The position numbers were made by a program, and so were the translations under genes. The notes below the pieces were generated by a model that was given only the letters and a program-made list of their open reading frames with translations, was not told where the DNA came from and did not search any database. From DASPFV01 sp035620975 (GTDB lineage Bacteria; Acidobacteriota; Vicinamibacteria; Vicinamibacterales; 2-12-FULL-66-21), in contig DASPFV010000172.1 in NCBI GenBank assembly GCA_035620975.1, positions 1 to 19,838 on the forward strand: 19,838 nucleotides of DNA. Direction: 5' to 3'. Shown here in pieces: positions 6,278 through 13,228 of the stretch; the stretch's first letter is position 1, and every line of letters begins with the position of its first letter.

Positions 6278-7410
6278 TGCAGCGCCTGCGCTTTCTCGTC
6301 TGGAAGGAGTTCCTGGAGCTGCGGCAGAATCCGCGGCTGTTCGGGATCGTGATCGCCGCGCCGATCATCCAGCTCACGATGCTCGGCTATGCGGCCACGA
6401 CCGACGTCCGGGACGTGCCGGTCGTCGTCGCCGACGGCGATCGATCCCGCGAGAGCCGTGAGCTCGTCGCCAGGTTCGAGGGCTCGCCGAACTTCCGGAT
6501 CATCGATCTCGTCACCACGGTCGCCGAGATTCCGCCATACCTCGAGCGCGGCCGGGCCTGGCTGGCGCTGTCGATTCCGGCCGGCTACGGCGCCAGTCTG
6601 GCGGCGGGCCGGGCGGTGACGCTCCAGCTCGTCGCAGACGGGACCGACTCGAACTCCACCAACGTCGCGCTCGGCTACGCGACCAGCCTGATTGGCACGT
6701 ATGGCGAGGAGCTGGCCTCGGAGGCGGCCGCAGGGACGGAGCGGGTCGAGACGGCGGCCGCGGGGGCGATCGAAGGCCGGATCCGCGTCTGGTTCAATCC
6801 GCAGCTCGAGAGCCGCTTTTTCATGATTCCGGGGGTGCTGGCGCTCGTCCTGCTCGTCGTCACGGCCAACCTCGCATCGATGGCCATCGTCCGGGAGAAG
6901 GAGCTCGGGACGCTCGAGCAGCTCAACGTCACCCCGCTGCGCCGCTGGGAGCTCATCGTCGGCAAACTGCTGCCCTACGGGCTCATCGGACTCGTGGACG
7001 TGCTCCTCGTTGTCGCCGTGGCCGTGCTGTGGTTCGAGATCCCGTTGCGTGGAAGCCTGGCGCTGCTGTTCGCGGTCAGCCTGCTGTACGTCCTGTGCAC
7101 GCTGGCGCTCGGCCTGTTCATTTCCACGATCTCGGGAACGCAGCAGCAGGCGATGATGACCGCGACGTTCTTCTTCCTGATGCCGATGATCTATCTGTCG
7201 GGCTTCATCTTCCCGATCGAGAACATGCCGGCCGCTATCCGGCCGGTGACGTATCTGATACCGCTCACGTACTTCCTGGTGATGGTCCGCGGCATCTTCC
7301 TGAAGGGCATCGGCCTCGACCTGCTCTGGCCGCAGGCCGTTGCGCTGGCGCTCTGGGGCTCCGCCATGCTGGCGCTGGCCGTGGCGCGCAGCCGCAAGCG
7401 GACCGGCTGA
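6277..7410 (+). CDS. ABC-2 type permease, YbhR-like
   Basis: A 377-residue permease homologous to the preceding one, with the same plan: TM1 at about 21-39, a periplasmic domain at about 40-180, and TMs at about 182-203, 229-253, 259-283, 291-313 and 348-370. Shared landmarks are WFNPQLESR (172-180), REKELGTLEQLNVTPL (206-221) and MIYLSGFIFPIENMP (304-318). Its periplasmic domain carries a longer Ala/Glu-rich stretch (about 141-165) than its partner. The ATG overlaps the upstream TGA by 1 nt (TGATG), and GGGAG (6264-6268) lies 8 nt upstream of it. It is the last gene of the efflux operon; after a 25-bp gap the convergent propeller gene begins. The full set of regulator, adaptor, channel, two ATPases and two permeases looks functionally complete. 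Confidence 0.92.
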   Translation: MQRLRFLVWKEFLELRQNPRLFGIVIAAPIIQLTMLGYAATTDVRDVPVVVADGDRSRESRELVARFEGSPNFRIIDLVTTVAEIPPYLERGRAWLALSIPAGYGASLAAGRAVTLQLVADGTDSNSTNVALGYATSLIGTYGEELASEAAAGTERVETAAAGAIEGRIRVWFNPQLESRFFMIPGVLALVLLVVTANLASMAIVREKELGTLEQLNVTPLRRWELIVGKLLPYGLIGLVDVLLVVAVAVLWFEIPLRGSLALLFAVSLLYVLCTLALGLFISTISGTQQQAMMTATFFFLMPMIYLSGFIFPIENMPAAIRPVTYLIPLTYFLVMVRGIFLKGIGLDLLWPQAVALALWGSAMLALAVARSRKRTG

Positions 7411-7412
7411 GG

Positions 7413-7428
7413 CGCCGCGAGCGCGGCG
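7413..7428. terminator. GC-rich hairpin between convergent genes, possible bidirectional terminator
   Basis: CGCCGC-GAGC-GCGGCG is a perfect 6-bp stem with a 4-nt loop in the 25-bp gap between the efflux permease and the convergent propeller gene. There is no T-run on either side, so it is not a classical intrinsic terminator; position is the main argument. Confidence 0.35.
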
Positions 7429-7435
7429 GCCGGCG

Positions 7436-10400
7436 TCAGGGCTTCTGCGTGCCGATCACGACGAACCCGAGGCCGAGCCTGGCGGCGCGGTCGTTGATGG
7501 CGGCGACCTCGCCGCCGAGGAACGTCGCGGCCTGGCGCTCGAGCTCGGCGAGCTCCTTCTCCTGCTGCTCCAGGACCTGGGCCATCCCCGCCGTCGGCGG
7601 CCCTTCGCCCTCGACCGCCCACATCAGAAGGGGCGCCAGCCGGGAGTAGAGACGCGTGCCGCCGCGCATGGCCAGGATGTCGTAGACAATCTCGGCGCTC
7701 GGATTGTGGAAGCGGTCCTCGAGCGCCGTGGCGGTCCGGACGGCCTGCTCCGAGGCGGCGAGGAGCTCCCCGATGGCCGATTCGGACCTGCGCCGCTCGA
7801 GCGCGCGGGCGCGGGCCTCCAGCTGGTCCCGGACGGAGCGGATCTCGCCGACCCTGTCGGTGAGCCGCGAGATGGCGTCTCGCACCCGCAGCGCGAAGGC
7901 AAGCTGCGCCTGCAGATCGCTCGTCGGCGCGCTCCCCGCGGGGTCCGCCACGATCTGCAGCGGGGAGGTCAGCGTACGTTCATCCACGGTCAGGCGGACG
8001 GTGTACGAACCGGGGATCGCGCGCGGGCCGCTCGCAGGATCTCCCGTATCGATCTTGCCGCTCTTGATCTTGCGCGCCCCGTCCCACGAAAGATCCCAGG
8101 CCGCCAGCTGGACGCCCGGCTCGGCCGGCAGCGCAGCTTTCTTGAGCTCTTCGGGGTCGTCGTATTCGCTGCTGTAGTCGGGCACGCGCGGCACGCTGCT
8201 CAGGGTCCGGACGGACCGGCCGTCCTGGTCGAGGATCTCGATTTTCAGCTCGCCCTTGGGCTTGTCGCGCAGCCAGTAGTAGATCGAGGCCCCGTAGGGC
8301 GGGTTCGAGTACTTCGCGTGATCCTCCGCCCACGACCCGCCGCCCCCGCGCCACCGCACCGCATCCGCCACGGGGAAGAGATGCACCGGCGTCTGCACGA
8401 TGCCGGCGGTCAGCTCCCGCACGGGCTGCAGGTCGTCGAGAATCCAGATGGATCGACCGTGCGTGCCGACGACGAGGTCGTCGCCCTTGACGACCAGATC
8501 GTGCACGGCGACAGTCGGCAGGTTCAGCTTCAGCGCGCGCCAGGTCTTGCCGTCGTCGGGCGAGTACATGACGCCCCGTTCCGTGCCCAGATAGAGCTGC
8601 CCCTGCTTCACCGGATCCTCGCGGACGGCGTGCAGATACACGTCCTGCGGAAGCGTTCCGTCGAGTCGCGTCCAGGTGCGGCCGTAGTCCGAGGTCTTGA
8701 AGAGATACGGCCGCATGTCGTCGAGGCGGTGCGCGTCGACGACGACGTAGGCGGTCGCGGCATCGAACGGGGACGGTTCGATGAGGCTCACCGTGCCCCA
8801 CTCGGGAAAGCCGGGCATGCCCCTGGTGACGTTCGTCCAGGTCTTCCCGCCGTCGCGGGTGACATGTACCAGGCCGTCGTCGCTGCCGGCCCAGATGAGC
8901 CCCCGTGCCTTCGGCGACTCGGCCAGGGCGAAGATGGTGCAATAGGTCTCGACGCCCGTGTTGTCGCCAGTGATGGGACCGCCGGACCACTGCTGCTTCG
9001 ACTTGTCGTCGCGCGTCAGATCGGGGCTGATGACCTCCCAGCTCTGCCCGCCATCCGACGTCCGGAAGATCACCTGCGCGGCGTGATAGATCACGTTCGG
9101 ATCGTGGGGAGAGGCCGCGATCGGCGCTGTCCACTGGAAGCGGTAACGCATGTCCACGCCGCCGTGACCGGAGGGGTTCTCGGGCCAGGCGCTGATGTTC
9201 CTTGATTCGCCGGTCCGGTGATCGTAACGGGTGATGATCCCGAGATACTCGCCGGCGTACACGATGTTCGGGTCGGTCCAGTCGGAGACGACGTGTCCGG
9301 CCTCGCCGCCGCCGACGCTGTACCAGTCGGCCAGCGAGATGCTGCCGCTGCGGCCGCGGCTCGGTCCCTGGGCCGTCCCGTTGTCCTGCATGGCGCCCGA
9401 GACGTGATACGGCAGGCGGTTGTCGACCGACACGTGGTAGAACTGCGCGATCGGCAGCGGGGGCGCGTACCAGGTCTCGCCGCCGTTCGTGCTGATGTCG
9501 ACCCCTCCGTCGTTGGCGTCGATCATCCGCCTGGGATCGCGCGGATCGATCCAGAGGTCGTGGTGATCGACATGGTGGATGCCCTTGACCCGCGTGAGGG
9601 ATTTCCCGCCGTCGATCGACCTCAGCATGGGCACCTGCGGGAACCACACGTCGTCGGCGTTTTGCGGGTTGACCGTGATGGTCGAGTAGTACCACGCCCG
9701 CTGCCGCAGCTCTCGAGACGGGTTCACGAGCGCCCAGCTCTCGCCTCCATCGTCGGATCGGAAGAGCCCGCCCTTCTCGGCTTCGATCAGGGCGTAGACG
9801 CGCCGGCCGTCGGAGGCCGCCACCGAAACGCCGACCTTGCCCCAGGTGCCGTCGGGCAGTCCGCTTCCCGTCAGCTGTTTCCAGGTGTCGCCGCCATCGC
9901 GTGAGACGTGCAGCCCGCTGCCGGGACCACCGCTCGTCAGATCCCAGGGACGCCGGCGGGCCTCCCAGAACCCGGCGAAGACGATGGCCGGATTCGACGG
10001 ATCGAGCGCGACGTCCGACGCGCCCGCATCCGGGCTTTTCGCGAGCACCTGCGTCCAGCTCCGCCCGCCGTCGACAGTCCGGTAGACGCCGCGCTCAGGA
10101 TTCGGCCCGAACGCATGGCCGAGCACGGCGGCGAAGGCGATGTCCGGGTTGGATGGATGCACCGCCATCGTGCCGATCTGTCCCTCCTGCTTCCAGACGT
10201 GGGTCCACGTCTTTCCCGCGTCGCTCGATTTGTAGATGCCGTTGCCGGCCGCGACGTTGCCGCGGATGTTGGCCTCCCCGGAGCCGACGTAAACGATGTT
10301 CGGGTTCGATGGCGAGACGGCAATGGATCCGATCGACGAGATCGGCTGCTCGTCGAACACCGGCTTCCAGGTGGTGCCCCCGTCGGTCGACTTCCAGACG

Positions 10401-10633
10401 CCGCCGGACGCCGTCGCGGCGTAGTAGGTCGACGGATCGCCGGGCACGCCCGCGACCCTGGAAACGCGCCCTCCCGCCGCAGGCCCGATCAGACGGTACT
10501 TGAGCCCTTTGAACTCGAACGGGGAGGCCGAGGCCGTCTTCGCAGGCGGCGGCGCTGCCTGTCTGGCAGCGGGAGCCGCTGCCGACGCGATCGACACGAT
10601 CAGCAGCAGGAACGCGATGCGGGGCTTGAACAT
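7436..10633 (-). CDS. Large secreted Asp-box/BNR (VPS10/sortilin-like) beta-propeller protein
   Basis: A 1,065-residue protein with a signal peptide (about 1-24, RIAFLLLIVSIASAAA). Residues ~40-735 are beta-propeller sequence with 11 Asp-box motifs of the form S-x-D-G-G-x-T/S-W at about 81, 135, 186, 244, 292, 338, 380, 524, 591, 647 and 690. Examples are KSTDGGTTW and RTSDGGQSW; the one at 338 is degenerate, with Leu instead of Trp. A GTHGRSIWILDD motif (723-734) closes the propeller region. Residues ~790-895 look like a beta-sandwich, and ~905-1050 are helical. Such proteins are often annotated 'glycosyl hydrolase' or 'WD40/YVTN/BNR-like repeat protein', but I see no catalytic signature and would not assign an enzyme activity. 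They are common in Acidobacteriota and are probably periplasmic or extracellular. No clear ribosome binding site precedes the ATG. Confidence 0.88.
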   Translation of the reverse strand: MFKPRIAFLLLIVSIASAAAPAARQAAPPPAKTASASPFEFKGLKYRLIGPAAGGRVSRVAGVPGDPSTYYAATASGGVWKSTDGGTTWKPVFDEQPISSIGSIAVSPSNPNIVYVGSGEANIRGNVAAGNGIYKSSDAGKTWTHVWKQEGQIGTMAVHPSNPDIAFAAVLGHAFGPNPERGVYRTVDGGRSWTQVLAKSPDAGASDVALDPSNPAIVFAGFWEARRRPWDLTSGGPGSGLHVSRDGGDTWKQLTGSGLPDGTWGKVGVSVAASDGRRVYALIEAEKGGLFRSDDGGESWALVNPSRELRQRAWYYSTITVNPQNADDVWFPQVPMLRSIDGGKSLTRVKGIHHVDHHDLWIDPRDPRRMIDANDGGVDISTNGGETWYAPPLPIAQFYHVSVDNRLPYHVSGAMQDNGTAQGPSRGRSGSISLADWYSVGGGEAGHVVSDWTDPNIVYAGEYLGIITRYDHRTGESRNISAWPENPSGHGGVDMRYRFQWTAPIAASPHDPNVIYHAAQVIFRTSDGGQSWEVISPDLTRDDKSKQQWSGGPITGDNTGVETYCTIFALAESPKARGLIWAGSDDGLVHVTRDGGKTWTNVTRGMPGFPEWGTVSLIEPSPFDAATAYVVVDAHRLDDMRPYLFKTSDYGRTWTRLDGTLPQDVYLHAVREDPVKQGQLYLGTERGVMYSPDDGKTWRALKLNLPTVAVHDLVVKGDDLVVGTHGRSIWILDDLQPVRELTAGIVQTPVHLFPVADAVRWRGGGGSWAEDHAKYSNPPYGASIYYWLRDKPKGELKIEILDQDGRSVRTLSSVPRVPDYSSEYDDPEELKKAALPAEPGVQLAAWDLSWDGARKIKSGKIDTGDPASGPRAIPGSYTVRLTVDERTLTSPLQIVADPAGSAPTSDLQAQLAFALRVRDAISRLTDRVGEIRSVRDQLEARARALERRRSESAIGELLAASEQAVRTATALEDRFHNPSAEIVYDILAMRGGTRLYSRLAPLLMWAVEGEGPPTAGMAQVLEQQEKELAELERQAATFLGGEVAAINDRAARLGLGFVVIGTQKP

Positions 10634-10677
10634 AGGACGATCGACAAGTCAGGATGACGGAAGCGCCGGCCCGGGTC

Positions 10678-10697
10678 GGCCCGGGATCGCCCGGGCC
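10678..10697. terminator. Perfect 8-bp GC hairpin between an ADOP permease and the propeller gene
   Basis: GGCCCGGG-ATCG-CCCGGGCC is a perfect inverted repeat in the 100-bp gap (10634-10733). A further GGCCCGGG copy at 10668-10675 offers an alternative fold. No T-tract follows on the minus strand, so a factor-dependent terminator, an mRNA-stabilising structure or a processing site are all possible. Confidence 0.4.
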
Positions 10698-10733
10698 ACG
10701 GCCCGTGAACCGGGTCCGGGAAACCGAGCGATC

Positions 10734-13154
10734 TTACTCCACGCGCAGGGCGTGCATCGGGTCCACGCGGAGCGCGCGGCGGGCAGGGACGTACGTCGCG
10801 AGAGCAGCGGCTGCGAGCAGCAGGGCGGCGCTCGCGGCCAGGGTGAACGGGTCGGCGGTTTCCACGCCCAAGACGAGCGTCGCGAGCATGCGGCCGGACA
10901 GCAGCGCGCCGGCGAGGCCCAGCCCGACACCGGACACACTCAGGATCACGCCTTCGCGAATCATGAGCGCGAGGACGAGGCGGGGCGGCGCACCCAGCGC
11001 GAGCCGGATGCCGATCTCGCGAGTGCGCTGCGTCACGGAGTAGCTGATCAGGCCGTAGACCCCGACGACCGCGAGCACGAGTGCCGCGACGGCGAACGCC
11101 GAAACGACCCACGCCCGGAATCGCGGCTCGTCGAGGGAGTCGTGCAGGACGCTCTGCAGGCTCCGCATCTCACCTGGCGCGAGGTCCGGGTCGATCCCCG
11201 CCAGCCGCGCGCGGACGAGCGAAGCGACGACGCCGGCCGGTGCCGTGCTCCGGATGGCCAGATTGGTGAACGGCAGCGGAAACTGCGCGTAGGGGATGAA
11301 CATGATCGGCGGCGTGTCCGCGTGGAGACCGAGCTGCCGCGTGTCGCCGACCACGCCCACGACCGTGCGCCAGGGCGCGCCGCCGTCGTCGTCGAACCGC
11401 AGGCGCTTGCCGACCGCGCTCTCGCCGGGCCAGTACCGGCGCGCCAGCGCCCGGCTGACGAGCGCGACATCTGGCGCGCTGGCCGTATCGGTCTCCGAGA
11501 AGAGCCGGCCTTCGACGAGCGGAATTCCCAGCGCGGCGGGATAGTCCGCCGAAATGGAGGCGATGTTGGCGAACGGCCGGTCCGCGGGCGCCGTCGAGCG
11601 GCCTTCGATGAAGAACGCGCCGCTCGCGCCGGCGCCCCGGAGCGGTCCCGGGAACCCGACCCCGACGGCCTCGATCTGCCCGTGCGAACCGATCTCGGTC
11701 AGGATCCGCCGGTACAGCTCCGCCTGGGCCGCCCCCGTCGGATATCGCGCCTCGGGCAGCGTCAGGCTGACGAGCGTGACGCTCTCGCGGGTCATGCCGG
11801 AGTCGACATGCGACAGCCGGAGGAGAGCGCTGAGGAGGAGCCCGGCACCCGAGAGCAGCACGAGCGTGAGCGCCACCTGCGCGGTGACGAGAGCGGCGCG
11901 AGCGCCGTGTCGTCCCGCGGATCCGCGCTCGCCTGCATGCTTGAGGGCTTCGGCCGATCGCGCGCGCGACGCCTGCAGCGCCGGCAGGATCCCGAACAGT
12001 ACGCCCGTCAGGAGGGCAGTGGCACAGGTTGCCAGTGCGACCACCAGGTCGGGCGCGATATCCCCGGTTCTCGGGATCGAATCCGGCACGAGGCGCTGCA
12101 GCATGGCCGTGAGCCAGGCGCCGACGAGCAGTCCGGCGATGCCGCCGATCATGCCCAGCACGAGACTCTCCGTCAGCAGCTGCCGGATCAGGCGTGTCCG
12201 GCTGGCGCCGAGCGCCGCCCGGAGCGCCAGCTCGCGGCGGCGGCCGTTCGCACGCGCCATGAGCAGGCTCGAGACGTTCGCGCAGGCGACGAGCAGCACC
12301 AGCGTGACGGCCCCCTGCAGGACGAGCAGCACGGGCCGCACGTCCCCGACAATCCGATCACGGAGCAGGCCGAGGCGGAGCTCGCGCCGCTGCGCGCTGG
12401 CCGGGTGCCGTTGCTGGATGCCGGCACTGACACGTGCGAGATCGCCCTGTGCCTGGACCAGCGTCAGGCCGGGCCACAGCCGGCCGATCGCACTGAAGTA
12501 GCGGACGTTGCGGTCGCGGAGAGGGTCGCTGCCGTCGGCCGGCCCCACCGGCGACGGCGGGACGCGATCACCCGCGAGCAGCCAGATGCGCGATCCCCGC
12601 GGCCACTCCACACCCGCGGCCAGCACGCCAACCACGGTGTGCGGCTCTCCGTCGATTCGGATCATCCGCCCCGGCTCAGCCGGACGGCCGTCAGAGAGCG
12701 CGTTCGACGCGGCGCGGCTCAGCACCACCAGCCGCTCTCCTGAACGCTCGTCCTCCCGCGTGAACGTCCGGCCGGCTTCGGCACCCACGCCCAGCGCTTC
12801 GAAGAATTCGGACGTCACGAATGCGCCGATGAACTGGACCGGTTCTCCCGGCTTCGCCGAGGCCGAGAACAGACCGATGCGATACCCCGCGAGCGCCTGA
12901 AATGCCTGGTTCTCGTCGTGGAGATCGAGGAAGTCGCCGGCGGAATGGTTGTCCGCTTCTTCCGAGGACGTGGTCGTCCAGACTTCCACGAGGCGGTCCG
13001 GGTCGCCGAAGGGGAGCGATCTGATCAGCACGGCGTTCACGACGCTGAAGAGCGCGGTGTTCGCTCCGATGCCGAGGGCCAGGGTCAGGATCGCGACCAG
13101 CGCGAAGCCGGGATTCTTCGTGAGACTGCGGAAGGCGTACTGAAGATCGCTCAT
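10734..13154 (-). CDS. ADOP-type duplicated orphan ABC permease (MacB/FtsX fold), second of the pair
   Basis: An 806-residue permease built from two MacB-like halves. Each half has a TM helix, a periplasmic MacB core domain and an FtsX-type three-helix membrane block. The first half begins MSDLQYAFRSLTKNPGFALV with TM1 at about 18-42, and its FtsX block at about 280-400 contains LVACANVSSLLMARANGRRR (289-308) and ELALRAALGASRTRL. The second half starts at about 420 and its FtsX block at about 675-800 contains REIGIRLALGAPPRL. It ends with the family's usual 'YVPARRALRVDPMHALRVE'. ADOP proteins (acidobacterial duplicated orphan permeases) are named for lacking an adjacent ATPase; none is present here either. 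The substrate is unknown; MacB-like mechanotransmission is the structural analogy. It lies 74 bp downstream of its paralogue and is probably co-transcribed with it. Confidence 0.9.
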   Translation of the reverse strand: MSDLQYAFRSLTKNPGFALVAILTLALGIGANTALFSVVNAVLIRSLPFGDPDRLVEVWTTTSSEEADNHSAGDFLDLHDENQAFQALAGYRIGLFSASAKPGEPVQFIGAFVTSEFFEALGVGAEAGRTFTREDERSGERLVVLSRAASNALSDGRPAEPGRMIRIDGEPHTVVGVLAAGVEWPRGSRIWLLAGDRVPPSPVGPADGSDPLRDRNVRYFSAIGRLWPGLTLVQAQGDLARVSAGIQQRHPASAQRRELRLGLLRDRIVGDVRPVLLVLQGAVTLVLLVACANVSSLLMARANGRRRELALRAALGASRTRLIRQLLTESLVLGMIGGIAGLLVGAWLTAMLQRLVPDSIPRTGDIAPDLVVALATCATALLTGVLFGILPALQASRARSAEALKHAGERGSAGRHGARAALVTAQVALTLVLLSGAGLLLSALLRLSHVDSGMTRESVTLVSLTLPEARYPTGAAQAELYRRILTEIGSHGQIEAVGVGFPGPLRGAGASGAFFIEGRSTAPADRPFANIASISADYPAALGIPLVEGRLFSETDTASAPDVALVSRALARRYWPGESAVGKRLRFDDDGGAPWRTVVGVVGDTRQLGLHADTPPIMFIPYAQFPLPFTNLAIRSTAPAGVVASLVRARLAGIDPDLAPGEMRSLQSVLHDSLDEPRFRAWVVSAFAVAALVLAVVGVYGLISYSVTQRTREIGIRLALGAPPRLVLALMIREGVILSVSGVGLGLAGALLSGRMLATLVLGVETADPFTLAASAALLLAAAALATYVPARRALRVDPMHALRVE

Positions 13155-13228
13155 CTGGAACCGTCATGCAACGTGCCGGGCTGCAGCGATCCCGCCGCCG
13201 CGCCAGGTCCGCTCAATCGTACCGCCGT

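Noticed and set aside
7436..10633. Glycosyl hydrolase or sialidase assignment for the propeller protein
   Set aside because: Asp-boxes are structural and occur in many non-enzymatic propellers. The sialidase catalytic set (FRIP motif, arginine triad, Tyr/Glu pair) is not seen.
10500..12743. A 747-codon open frame on the + strand opposite an ADOP permease; also similar frames at 7340-9205 and 17383-19404
   Set aside because: All are antisense to recognised genes, show biased low-complexity composition and match no family I know.
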